A stretch of 48,029 bases of DNA, taken from Emmonsiellopsis sp. PD_33 (taxonomy: Eukaryota; Ascomycota; Eurotiomycetes; Onygenales; Ajellomycetaceae). The stretch covers positions 1 through 48,029 of the forward strand of contig JANTQF010000268.1 in assembly GCA_032988165.1 (NCBI GenBank), read 5' to 3'. The position numbers and the translations under genes are program-made. Each line of letters opens with the position of its first letter. Position 1 is the first letter of the stretch. Positions 8,597 through 19,237 of the stretch are shown here, piece after piece. The notes under the pieces were generated by a model. That model saw only the letters and a list, made by a program, of their open reading frames with translations, was not told where the DNA came from and did no database searches.

Positions 8597-11324
8597 GGCG
8601 AGGTAGGTCTGGCTCGTTCTCTGCTTGTTCTTTGCTATGGTGGAGATGACGGGTGGGACTTGGTGGACCTGGCTGTGTTATCTGAACCGCTGCGACTCAA
8701 CGATCTCAGATGAGGGTCAGGTCCGGTATAGCAGATCAACGAGAGCGGGGGAGAGAAAGTTCGATGATGCAAGTCCCTCTAAATGTGTTGATTTTCGGCC
8801 CTGTTGTTTCCATTCGTCTGGGTAAGTGTCATGAAAAACAGTGGCTAATGAAGATGAGGGAAAATACCTGGAAGAAAGATTTTCCAAGAGTAGGATCTAC
8901 CTCTATTACGATTTGCCTCCGGGAGAAATTTATTTGGGACGGGAAAAAGGTTGGGCCCCGGAGGGTGGCCATTCATGGGTAATATATAGCAGGTTCAGAT
9001 TAAGTTGGCGGGATACTAGAAAGCATTATGATGAATCAATAACAATACATGACGTCTCGGCAAGTGAAAAAAACAGTAGATTAGGGAGAAAGACAGGCGG
9101 AAAGAACGTAAAAGAATTCCCGGGAACAAGTATCATGGTCCCATAGCTGGAGGCGAAGGGGCCATCGGGGGAGGTTAGTAATGCCCGAGACCCTAATAAC
9201 GCCGGGGACTCCAATCAAGTCTGGTTACATCATCGCGAGAACCAAACACACGCCTTTACTCGCTCCTCTCCTCGGCCGACAATCGCAACCCCTGTCGTTC
9301 TTTTTTCTTTTCTGCGCAAGAAAAGTGGTCAAGATCGCGGGCTGAACAGACTACAGCAGTGAGGTCATGATTATGTCATGGGCCGACAGGATTAATCAGC
9401 CCTAGCGTGGGGCAAACTCTATTCTGTCATCGCATTTTTCAACCCCTGTATCCGTATGTTTTTTTTCAATTTTCAGCTTACAGCTCACTGTTTTTACTTA
9501 CGCCACTGACGAATATCTCCTGCTCCTCGTCTGGTAGCTGTGGGAGAGAGTGTTTTATTCGATTCATCAGAGTTGGTTGGCGTTTAGTTAACAACAGTTT
9601 GTCGCCCTAGGTTTTTGACTGTCAGCCTCGTGTCTGGAGCCAACAGCAAGCATAACGCGCAATTTGACGGATTCCGATGCTGATAAATATGCCCCACTGG
9701 CTCCGTCAGGGGCAGCAAAGACAGGGCCTGGTCAGTGGTGTATGAGTCAATATGACTGCCCCAGTAGTAGCACGCATCAACATCCCATCCCACCCAGGCA
9801 GACAAAGATATGCTAACAGAGCTTGAAATTGAAATCAAACCATGCTGGCTGAGCTTCTTTGGTGTGCCTTCATGAGATGATTATGGCCAACAATTTCCTC
9901 ATCCAGGTTTTGCAGTCTCCAAACATAAAACTAGCCCGAAGGCCCCTCCTGAAAGGATGAAAGCCAAAAAATCCAACAACCCGAAACCAGCAATTGTCAC
10001 CCAGCATTCGGCCTTGAAAGTATGTCTTGATTACTTCCCTCGATTACTTTTCGATATTTGAGACCGAGTAAGCCTGCCTCTGCTGCTCTTGTGGTATGCT
10101 ACTATTTACTCGATATTTGATAATGGCATTTTTCTAACATACTTTAGCAGGCTCTTCTATTCTTGCGCGAAACCTCCTTTCTGTGCCCTTATTCATGTCT
10201 TCTCACCCAGGTTCTCCCTACGGAAACTGTTGAAGGAATATTACATGAGAGCCTTTTTCCACTGGCGATTTAAGCCCCCTCCCTCCATTTTCTCCAATGG
10301 CGTTCTATAGAAACTCAGAGCCACTGGCCTCTGAGGAGTGATAGTTTTTGGTCTAGTTGGATCTCACGCGTCCCGAGCCTGGCGATATAATTCAAGCCCC
10401 GCACAAAGGATGAAGAACTGATACAGAGTGGCATGGTATCTGACCCACCCCTTTCCCCTTGTACCCTTGCGGCGGGAGTTAGTCAGCCTCTGACAGCAAG
10501 CGGAGGCCTGCCTGGGGAACTTCTGCAGGGGACTGAGAACCGCCATTATCAAACCCCAGTTGGGAATGACAAATTCCCCCGTCTTGGAAATGGCAAGTTG
10601 TCGCCCGAGACCCTTTTGTGAGGATACTTTGGGTGGAGGTGCAAGGGGAAATAGGAGGCTTTGGAAATGTAGAGAAATAGCAATGGGATTGATATAATTC
10701 GTACTGCTGTCAAATGCTTTTCCATCCTCTTCACTCCCCTTTTTTCTTTTGTTTTACATAGAGTACTTTTTACCCCTACCGAGGTTTTCATGAGGCAGCA
10801 CTTCCCCCCAGCCTTCGTATCTACATTTCCCTTTGGAACATGCGAAGATGTGCTTATTAGTATTCCTAGAATGATGAATATCACATTTTCTCGCCTTTAT
10901 GAGAAGAGGCCCGGGTGGAAAATACTTGTCAGGTATTTTAAGTTACTTGTCGAAAAGAAATTTTTCTAGAAGCAATCATGGAAGGATGATGTAATCTCAC
11001 TCACCAACCTCCAACGATCAAATCTCCACCAGAGAGCCAGACAGAGCATCAGGTTCGAGCCAGCCCAAAGAACCCCATCCCCACTGATATTAAGACTGAC
11101 CAGGGTTCGTTCGGTCAAGCAGAACCCGATGTATATTTGCCCCCGCTAGTTACGACTGACACACCCACCACTGCGCCACGAGCCAGCCGCCTTTCGGCCT
11201 CGGAACCCCGTTCAACCAGCACTCGACAGATCGCTCCACGTATTTCATCAACCTGCTCGCGCTTCTCGATTTCCTTTCCTATGGACCAGTCCAAATCAAC
11301 TGCCAGCCTACATACAAGCCAACC
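8597..11324. promoter_or_regulatory. Divergent erdS-erdH intergenic region (2.7 kb)
   Basis: Only short frames without codon bias or homology cues occur here. The stretch must hold the promoters of both divergent genes. A CATGA/TCATG inverted pair with a 5-bp spacer lies near 9365-9380. I found no tRNA: the GGTTCGAGCC near 11051 resembles a B box but has no cloverleaf around it. At 2.7 kb it is long for a shared promoter, so coordinated control is possible but not shown. Confidence 0.5.
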
Positions 11325-12515
11325 ATGCCCGCCCATCGCAAAAATGACCGTTTTTGGCTGCGGTTCAAGGCGGTGATTCTCCGCATCCTCATGCGAACTG
11401 GCATGGTCTTCCACGGCTATCCGTTCCCAAGACCTCCCTGCCCGACCTTCACACGAAGCATTCGACCCTCCACTTCGCACTCCTCCCCTCTCTCGTCTTA
11501 TAAAAACATAGCCCTTCACTTCTACACACCAAAGACCTACAAAAAGGGTAGCTCAAAACGCTGGCCTGTCGTCGTCAACTTCCATGGCGGCGGATTCACC
11601 ATCGGCCGCCCAACGGACGATGCACGATGGGCGCGCATGGCCGTAGAGACCGCAAATGCAGTCGTTGTAAGCGTGGGATATCGACTGGCGCCGGAATTCC
11701 CATTCCCAGCCGCCGTTGACGACGGCGTGGATGCCCTACTCTATCTTGAACAGCACGCCGCAGAGCTTTCTTTAGACATCACCCGCATCTCAATGACCGG
11801 ATTCTCCGCCGGAGGGAACCTCGCCATCTCCGTCACGCTACGTCTGTATCAACGAACCGCAGCTTCCGCTACCCAGCCAGAAGTTCTCACGCCGTATACC
11901 GACGAAGAATCTGACGCGGATACCGCGTTCAACCTCAATCAAGCCGACACCAACCAAATCCTCCTGAATACCGCAGAACAGCAACAATCCGGGGCCTGCA
12001 CCCCATCCCAGGATCGAACCAACCCCGCCACCAACCTGCGCATCCTCTCCATCTTCTCATGGTATCCGGTCCTCGACTTCGCCCTCCCCCGCCACGCGCG
12101 GCGCACCCGCTCCAAAAACCCAGACAAGGGCCTACCCCCCTTCCTAACCGAGCTCTTCGACGAATCCTACGTCCCGCACAGACCAGATCGCCACTCGCCC
12201 TTTGCCTCACCGATACGCGCGGAGCCAGAGCTGCTGCGTGATGCGTTACCTGCAGATGTGTGGCTGTATGTGTGTGAGTGGGATATGTTGTTGGAGGAAG
12301 GGCAGGAGTTTGCGAAGCTGTTGGAAGGGATTGGGAAGAATGTGCGGTCGATGATGGTGGAGCAGCAGAAGCATGCGTGGGATAAGAGTCCGAATCCGTT
12401 TAGGGATCAGGGGATGGTTGATGTGTTGTATCTCGCGGCGGTGGAGGAGATGAGGGGGGTTTTTGAGAGGGCAGAGTGGGAGAGCGGGGGAGGGCGAGAC
12501 GGCAGTAGGTTGTAA
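11325..12515 (+). CDS. erdH: Alpha/beta hydrolase, HSL family; probable ergosteryl-aspartate hydrolase
   Basis: A 396-residue intronless frame with the hormone-sensitive-lipase type layout. The oxyanion box HGGG is at 87-90, the nucleophile elbow GFSAG at 159-163 (Ser161), Asp320 is in CEWD and His350 in KHAWDK. The catalytic triad is complete. Residues 165-235 hold a polar, low-complexity insertion. An N-terminal hydrophobic stretch (about 12-30) could bind membrane. The family alone (abhydrolase_3) is broad. The specific call rests on the divergent erdS neighbour, since the fungal eraser of ergosteryl-aspartate, ErdH, is an alpha/beta hydrolase. The ATG at 11325 has an ACC before it. Codon choice changes sharply to G/T-ending after about 12235. 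A general esterase is the alternative. Confidence 0.72.
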   Translation: MPAHRKNDRFWLRFKAVILRILMRTGMVFHGYPFPRPPCPTFTRSIRPSTSHSSPLSSYKNIALHFYTPKTYKKGSSKRWPVVVNFHGGGFTIGRPTDDARWARMAVETANAVVVSVGYRLAPEFPFPAAVDDGVDALLYLEQHAAELSLDITRISMTGFSAGGNLAISVTLRLYQRTAASATQPEVLTPYTDEESDADTAFNLNQADTNQILLNTAEQQQSGACTPSQDRTNPATNLRILSIFSWYPVLDFALPRHARRTRSKNPDKGLPPFLTELFDESYVPHRPDRHSPFASPIRAEPELLRDALPADVWLYVCEWDMLLEEGQEFAKLLEGIGKNVRSMMVEQQKHAWDKSPNPFRDQGMVDVLYLAAVEEMRGVFERAEWESGGGRDGSRL

Positions 12516-13296
12516 TGAGGTTTGTTTGGAGACTTGTGCCTTGGTTTTTTCTTCTTTTTTTTTTCTGGCTGTTCTGTATAGATATAGATCTCTTTTCTTT
12601 CAGGGATGTGAGTCGGGCGTTTTCAAGGGATGGGTATATACTCTGGATCTGTTTGTTGCTCGTTTACTTTTCATATTTTATATATACTCCATGCGGGCTG
12701 GTTCTGAAATGGCGATCGATTAAGTTTTATCTCTTTCAAGCAAGGCTTACAATATTTTCTCGGTATTCTGCTTCCATATAGGCATACATTCGAGGAGTGA
12801 GATCATCCCAGGTCGAGGGAGGGTGGTTGCTGGTGGCATGGTCGATGTGCCTCCTTTGATTAAAAATCACTCCCTTGATTCAGCAGAGCTCCGGTAGCGT
12901 TCGTCTTCTATGCAGGCTTTTCATCTCTCTCGTGCAGTATCAATCCGTGCCTATATATCCTCCACTTGAAGCGGATTTCGGTTATAATGGGTTGAATCCT
13001 CCCAGATAGGAGATTCTGTTAGCTCAAGTCCCAAATTGTTGCATGCTCTTCTAGATTTCATTTGGATCTTCCTCAGATAATCATTGGTTTTATAGTCACT
13101 ACCAACAACTCTCCTTCATTTAGTGCTTACTCGTATAAGCCTTTCATGGGCGATGATTGACTCCTACTAAATATTTAGACCGTCCACCCCGCCTGAGTAA
13201 TGCCCAGCCTCCATTTGTCAATCATTAGAACCAATTGTTGCAGCCGAACTAAAGTCAAGTTGGCATTCCAGCGCATACTGATAAATAGCTAACTCG

Positions 13297-13307
13297 TATA
13301 TAAAAAA
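13297..13307 (+). promoter_or_regulatory. TATA box of the hemerythrin gene
   Basis: TATATAAAAAA stands 90 bp before the ATG at 13397. A second TATAAAA lies at 13341-13347. A strong TATA is typical of inducible fungal genes. The rest of 12516-13296 shows no gene. Confidence 0.5.
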
Positions 13308-13396
13308 CCAGCCCAGCTCCCTGAATTTTCCTTGCAGCGATATAAAATGTCCTCTTCAATCCCTCTTCCAGCTGCCCTCCCCTGAAAAGAAAAACA

Positions 13397-14241
13397 ATGA
13401 GCACACCCACCCCCTGGCCCTCTGGGCCTTTCAAACTCATAACGTCGACAGGGATTGACTCTCGCCCTGATATACCCAGAGATCACTACTGCCGCAAAAA
13501 TGCCCAAATAATGGCGCTCACGCATAATACGATATTCAGAGGCTTGAATTCTATATATCATCATGCCCCGCTCGTCCAACCATCAACCCAAGACGCATCC
13601 GATCTTCTCCAATTTTGTGGCATCGTATACGACTTTATCCACGGCCACCACACAATTGAAGAACAAGTCTATTTCCCCGGGATCGAGGAGGCATCTGGGA
13701 TTCCAGGCTTGATGGTGGAGAATTTCGAGCAGCATAAGCGGTTGGACCAGGGCCTTCAGGCGTTCCAGGAGTATGCTGAGAAGACGACGGCATCAAGCTA
13801 TGACCCCGAGACGTTGCGGAAGCTTATCGATGATATGGTTGAGCCTTTGGGAAACCATATGCATGACGAAGTGCCCACGATCTTGGACTTGCATGATAAA
13901 CTCGAGTCGGAGACGCTGAAGAGCATATATGGGAAGATGCATAAAGCTGCAGAAAAGCAAGATATGTTCAAGTATGTCTTCTTCCCCTTTACCTCCGTAC
14001 AGATTTGTAAATATATACTTAATCATATGGTGTTGTTTGTTACAGATCAGGACCCTTTGCCATTGGGAATCAGGACAAAACTTTCCTCCTTGATGGTGTC
14101 CACGTTCCGTTTCCCGAACTGCCATCGGTCGTCAACTATGCCGTCGACTATATTATATCTCGCCGCTATCGAGGAGCCTGGCGTTTCAACAGCAGCGATA
14201 TGTACGGGAACATGAAGTCATTTCCCCTGGGTATAAACTGA
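13397..14241 (+). CDS. Hemerythrin-like HHE cation-binding domain protein
   Basis: Two exons (13397-13971, 14046-14241) with a 74-bp GTATGT...CAG intron give 256 residues. The four-helix HHE pattern is visible: LTHN (His43), HGHHTIEEQ (His84/85 with Glu88/89), EQH (His113) and NHMHDE (His154/156, Glu158). These would hold a di-iron site that binds O2 or senses iron and oxygen. After the intron the C-terminal segment has SGPFAIGNQDKTF and SSDMYGNMK, which I recognise as conserved in fungal members of this family. There is no signal peptide or membrane segment, so it is probably cytosolic. The ATG follows AAAACA and is close to a TATA box. Substrate and role are unknown for most fungal members. 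Confidence 0.85.
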
Positions 14242-14724
14242 GGTGGCTAGTTGACCCCGGGGAGTTCAACGGAACCGGAGCCCTTAAATAATCTCTGCAT
14301 GGTTATCTCGGCACCAACACCTATCTTAATAGTGGACAGGGTGATTACCTGCCCAGCCCAGCATGCAGATATGCCCTGCATACACTGTCGAATGGTCGAT
14401 TTATATCCCCCGGCCTGTACTAGTTGCATGAGTTCTGTCTCTCGTTTGTTGGCCCACCCATTTATCTTTCTCAACTCCCAATCCCCATTGCATGGCTTTG
14501 TTTCCCCCGTATACCCTGTGCCGTAGATAGACAGTATATAAAGATAACAGCTGAATTAAAAATGATTAACTCTCACAGTGCTGATCGACAACCTAGGATT
14601 CTCAATTGCGTTTTGAGTCCTTCGCCGCGCTCCGTTTAGCCTATGCTGTGTCCACTGACGGCCCAAAGGCAAGTTTATAGGCTATAACTGTGTGTATCCC
14701 CTATTCAATTGAACATTCAAGCCC

Positions 14725-14740
14725 CTCATCGTGAAATTGG
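14725..14740 (-). promoter_or_regulatory. PAC-like plus RRPE-like pair upstream of UTP23
   Basis: CTCATCG (reverse complement CGATGAG, the PAC core) is followed within a few bases by GAAATT, similar to the RRPE core, about 240 bp before the UTP23 start. Yeast ribosome-biogenesis promoters pair these motifs. Short motifs recur by chance, so this is suggestive only. Confidence 0.35.
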
Positions 14741-14971
14741 TGATTTCGATATGCAGTGACCTCAGGACATAGGGCTGAAATCCAAAGCGGGCTAGACCCA
14801 AACTATTCCACGCTAAACCCGATATGATTCTCCCAAGTCTTGGCAGAAAAGTTCCCAAGTTCGGAAATCTCGACGAGACCCAAGACCTCCGTTTGATATT
14901 CTTCCAAGCTGACTGCATGCCTTGTCGCCCACATTAACACCAGCATTTAATACCCTCAATCCGCCGGCACG

Positions 14972-16162
14972 ATGAGGGCTAAACGGTCGAAGAAGTATCG
15001 CAAGCTCATGCACCAGTATGAGCTCACATTCGGCTTCCGCGCGCCATATCAGGTCCTTGGTATGTAAACCCTTCCTTTTGGCAGGTTTGAGAACGACGCA
15101 GTATATGTAGCTAACTCATATACAGTGGACTCCAATTTCCTCCGAGCCGTACACTCTTTCAAAATGGATCTCGTCCCCGCGCTCGAACGGACGCTACAAG
15201 GCAAAGTAAAGCCATGTAAGCAAGTCCCTCAGATCCATTATTTCAACCACCACAAGGCAGGAAATAAACAGACTAAAACAAAAACTCCAGTCATCACAAA
15301 ATGCTCCCTCGCAGCCGTCATGGAATCAACCCCACCACAACCCGGCTCCCGACCAAACGCGCGACCACCACAACTCCCCCCACCCACCATCCTCCCCCTC
15401 CGCTACTGCTCGCACAACGAAGACTCAAAACCAATCGACGAAACCGCCTGCCTCCTCTCCCTCCTCTCCCCAAACGCGGACGCGAAGAAGAACAAAGAAC
15501 ATTACATCCTAGCCACCGCAGACCCAGCTCCGCCGCCGGAGCCCGCGCCTAGTAGAAATCCGCAAAAATGGAAAAACACCCCGCCGCCACCGGAGCCGCC
15601 GAAGAATCTGCTAAGAAGGGCTGCGAGGCAGATTCCCGGCGTGCCGATTATATATGTGAAGCGGTCTGTGATGATCTTGGAGCCGCTGAGTGGGTCGTCG
15701 GAGGGGGTGAGGGAGGGGTATGAGCGGGGGAAGTTCAAGACGGGGATGTTGTCGAATAATAATGTGACGGGGAAGAGAAAGAGGGATGGTGGTGATGATG
15801 ATGATGATGATGATGACGGTGGGAATGAGGGTGGAGAGGGTGCGGGCGCTATAAAGGAGAAGAAGAAGGTGAAGAAGGTCAAGGGCCCTAATCCGTTGAG
15901 TGTGAAGAAGGCAAAGGCAAAACCTAAGCCTGCGGCAACGGGGGGTGATGGGAAGAAGGAGAGAAGTGGTGAAGTGAAAGCTCACACTGCTGATGTTGCT
16001 GCGAAGGAAGAAAGGCCCAAGGAAACCACGAAGGAAGAGGGAGAATCGGCTGTGAAGACGAAGAGGAAGAGACGGCATAAATCGAACAAGTCTGGTGGGG
16101 AGGCGGGTGCGGGTGCGAGTGCGCCATCGCAGCCGGAGAGTGCTGGGGCTTTTGAGTCGTGA
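14972..16162 (+). CDS. UTP23: rRNA-processing protein Utp23, PIN-like domain
   Basis: Three exons (14972-15059, 15126-15215, 15291-16162) give 349 residues. The start MRAKRSKKYRKLMHQYELTF and the following GFRAPYQVLVD are the family's N-terminal signature. It continues with FKMDL, GKVKPFITKCSL and RYCSH...CLLSL, supplying zinc-ligand candidates Cys99, His101 and Cys113, then GVPIIYVKRSVMILEP at 176-191. Utp23 belongs to the SSU processome and acts with snR30 in early 18S rRNA cleavage in the nucleolus. The PIN fold in this family usually lacks nuclease residues. The tail (about 220-349) is an Asp run followed by Lys-rich nucleolar-type sequence. Introns are 66 and 75 bp. It converges with CMC2. 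Confidence 0.93.
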
Positions 16163-16599
16163 TACCTAATTGTTTTAAAAATAGAAATTTCTTAGTTATG
16201 ATGTCTTTGGCGTATCCTCTTCGGTTTTATACAACTATGGTAGAAAGAGTAATTGAATGGCGGGAAAAGTTTCCAATCCTATGTCTACAGGGGGTACTAT
16301 ATATACAGCCCCGAACAAAACGATATATCGTACAAATATCCACATATAATCTTCTTATCTGGAGAAGAGAGTCCAGCAAAATAAAATAGAAAAAAAAAAA
16401 AAAAAAAACGCCCCAAAACTCCTCAGCTCTGCAAAAACCACCAGAAATATCCCCCTCCCCCTTTCCGTATCCCAATCCCACCGCAATCAAATGCAACGCA
16501 TACACCAGATCCCCCCAACCAGACCCTTAACCATCAAATAAACCCACCCATCATCCACACATACACTCCCATTCCCATCAAACCCCCACCCCAACCCCC
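16163..16599. other. Convergent 3' region between UTP23 and CMC2
   Basis: AT-rich near UTP23, then an A19 homopolymer near 16389-16407, then strongly C-rich on the plus strand (G-rich on the CMC2 strand). No gene. It should contain both poly(A) sites. Confidence 0.6.
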
Positions 16600-16947
16600 T
16601 CACGACGCCTTCGCCGAACCCGCCACATCATCCTCCCTCCAAACAGCCTCGATCCGCTTCCGATTCTCCCTCGCCTTCTCCCGATTCTTCTGTGCGCGCT
16701 TATACCTCTCCGCGCCCAGACAGCGGTTCACGTCGCGTTTGATATCGTTACAGCCGGCCATGGCCTTGTGCAGGAAGCCGCGCGCGTGGCATTCGTCTAG
16801 CAGGGTCATGATTTCTTCGCAGTCTGGGTTTTGGGTTGGCGGGGGTTAGTTAGTTGGGGGGGTTTATGGGGGGTATATTTGGGAAAATGGGGGAGGGGAG
16901 GGGGGAAACGAACTTGCGTTGTCTTTGGTGTGGAGGTGGGAATGCAT
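16600..16947 (-). CDS. CMC2: Cmc2-type COX assembly protein, twin CX9C
   Basis: Two exons on the minus strand: a 34-nt first exon (16947-16914), a 90-bp intron opening GTTCGT, and exon 2 (16823-16600). They give 85 residues starting MHSHLHTKDNANCEEIM. The N-terminus is the one I recognise for Cmc2. Both CX9C motifs are exact: Cys-EEIMTLLDE-Cys and Cys-NDIKRDVNR-Cys. Such proteins are oxidised by Mia40 in the intermembrane space and help cytochrome c oxidase assembly and copper handling. Without the tiny first exon the first Cys of the twin motif would precede the apparent ATG, so the split model is required. The C-terminus is Lys/Arg/Glu-rich. It shares a 576-bp divergent promoter with PWP1. 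Confidence 0.92.
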
Positions 16948-17523
16948 TGTGGAGGTGGTATTGCGTTGTGTAGGTAGGTACTAGTACTAGGTAAGGTACG
17001 GGGGTTTCGGGGATTGAGAATGTGAGGATTATCCCGATGCGGAGGTTCTGGAGGGAAAGATAATTGTGTATTTGTATTTCCCAGATTCCCGATGATATCT
17101 TGCGGGATATTTAGCTGCTGTTCGGCGTGTCAAGACTGTTCAATTGGGTGGAATGGATGGATTCGGGATCTTTTGGTTAGTTAGTGATTGGCAAGGAAAA
17201 TTCTGCCGGGCGGTGAGGGCGGAGAAGGGTCCCGCACTTGCAAAATGCTTAAAAAAAAGTTTCGAGGGAGCAAAGAAATATTTAGCAGATGAGGAGCGGG
17301 ACGTTAAAAAGGGAAACGCTTCTGTTATTTTGCCTTGTTATTGGGCGGTTAACTTTTAATTGCCTTTCTTCTCCGTGTCGAGAAAGGGGATTTCTCTTCG
17401 TTTAATATCTGCGCGTGGGAAATCTTTATTCAAACCCGTTAACCCATACCACGACTCCTCCCTTTTGATACAAGTTTTTTTTTCTCAATTATACCCCTCT
17501 CTGTTTTTTTATACAACGCCACT
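16948..17523. promoter_or_regulatory. Divergent CMC2-PWP1 promoter
   Basis: A 576-bp gap between two start codons on opposite strands with no gene of its own. It holds purine-rich blocks near 17210-17300, an AGATGAG motif at 17287-17293 that differs from the PAC core by one base, and T-rich tracts just before PWP1. Confidence 0.55.
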
Positions 17524-19237
17524 ATGTCTATGATAACAGCGACGACGTGGGTGCGCCGCGGTGTGGCCGCTCCGTTTCCGGAGAAATACGAAATCGACGA
17601 GGAGGAGATCAATCGCATATCCGAGCTTGCGAAGCTGCAGCTTGAAGATGCGAAGATCGATCTGAAGGAAGCTCAGGAGAAGGACGAGGAGGACGGGATG
17701 GAGGTTGAGGATGAGGAGGGTGGTAGTGTAGCTACCGGCGAATCGAGCGGGAAGGGAAAGGAGAAGGAGGGCAGGTAAGGAGTTATAGGTTTATTGAGGC
17801 GGGACCTTTTTGCTAATTTATATACGTTTGTATAGTGACGAGAAAAAAGCCGGAGATGACGATGATGACCTCAAAGAATACGATCTCGACCATTACGATA
17901 GCGATATTGTGGACGAGGATGGCGAGCAGGTCACCATGTTCGGCAACATCAGATCACTGGCATATCACCAGCCCAACGAGGAGGATCCTTATCTGGTCAT
18001 GCCAGAGGGCAAAGACGATGAAGACGACGACGAACGAGAGGAGCTGCAGATTCTGGCGACGGATAACCTCCTCCTAGCAGCCAAGGTGGAAGACGAAGTC
18101 GCACACATGGAAGTTTACGTCTACGAAGACGAGGCGGATAACCTCTACGTGCACCACGATATCATGTTGCCCGCCATCCCACTCTGCCTAGAATGGCTAG
18201 ACATCCCCGTCGGCAAGAGCGCAGAAAACAAGACGAACGGCAACTTCGTCGCCGTCGGCACGATGGAGCCCGATATCGAAATCTGGGACCTCGACATCGT
18301 CGACTGCATGTACCCCAACGCCATCCTAGGCCTAGGCGGCCAGGAGTCAGCCACCACCACAACCTCTCAAAAGAAAAAGAACAAGAAACCCACCAAGCCC
18401 AACGATGAATACCACGTCGACTCCATCCTCGCCCTCGCCGCCAACAGACAACACCGCAACCTCCTCGCCTCAGGCTCCGCCGACAAAACCGTCAAACTCT
18501 GGGACCTCAACACGACCAAATGCGCCAAATCCTACTCCAACCACACCGACAAGATCTGCGCTCTAGACTGGCACCCGCGGGAATCCACCATCCTCCTCAG
18601 CGGCAGCTACGACCAGACCATCGTGGCCGCCGACATGCGCGCCCCGGACGCCAAAGCCGCCCGCTGGCGCGTCGCCAGCGACGTCGAGAACGTCCGCTGG
18701 GACCCGCACGATCCGAACTTCTTCTACGTCACCACGGACAGCGGGCTGGTCTACTGCCACGACGTGCGGCAGGCGTCGGCGTCGCCCGAGGCGGCAAAGC
18801 CGCTCTGGACGCTGCAGGCGCATGACTCTTCCGTCTCTGCGTTCGATGTGAACGGTTGCATCCCTGGCTTCCTCGTCACGGGCTCGACGGACAAGACTGT
18901 CAAGTTGTGGAGTGTGGTGGAGAATAAGCCGAGTATGGTTGTGTCGAGGAAGTTGGAGGTGGGGAAGGTGTTTTCGACTACGTTTGCGCCGGATCAGGAG
19001 GTTAGTTTTCGGTTGGCGGTGGCGGGGAGTAAGGGGGCGATGCAGGTGTGGGATACATCGACGAATGCGGCGGTGAGGAGGACTTTTGCGGGTAGGCTTG
19101 GGGCTGCTGGGGGGATGAGGGAGGGGGAGGTTAAGGAGAGGTTGATTGGGGTTGTGAAGGATGATAGTGATTCGGATGATGAGGGGGAGGGGGAAGGGGG
19201 TGAAGGGAGGGATGGGTGGGAGTCTATGGAGGAATAG
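17524..19237 (+). CDS. PWP1: WD40 ribosome-biogenesis protein Pwp1
   Basis: Two exons (17524-17774, 17836-19237) with a 61-bp intron give 550 residues. The start MSMITATTWVRRGVAAPFPEKYE is the Pwp1 N-terminal signature. An acidic stretch (about 50-115) follows. WD40 repeats are seen at TMEPDIEIWDL (226-236), SGSADKTVKLWDL (296-308), SGSYDQT, TGSTDKTVKLWSV and GAMQVWDT. A Lys-rich loop (TSQKKKNKKPTKPN) interrupts the propeller near 260-275. The tail is Asp/Glu/Gly-rich. Pwp1 is a nucleolar factor for 60S and 25S/5.8S rRNA maturation. The coding strand turns from C-rich to G-rich around 18895, roughly the last 110 codons. Confidence 0.94.

Noticed and set aside
11040..11075. B-box-like GGTTCGAGCC suggesting a tRNA
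   Set aside because: No A box, acceptor stem or cloverleaf could be drawn around it.
15502..16127. Several antisense frames opposite the UTP23 tail
   Set aside because: Ser- and Leu/His-rich shadows of the Asp/Lys-rich repeats on the coding strand.
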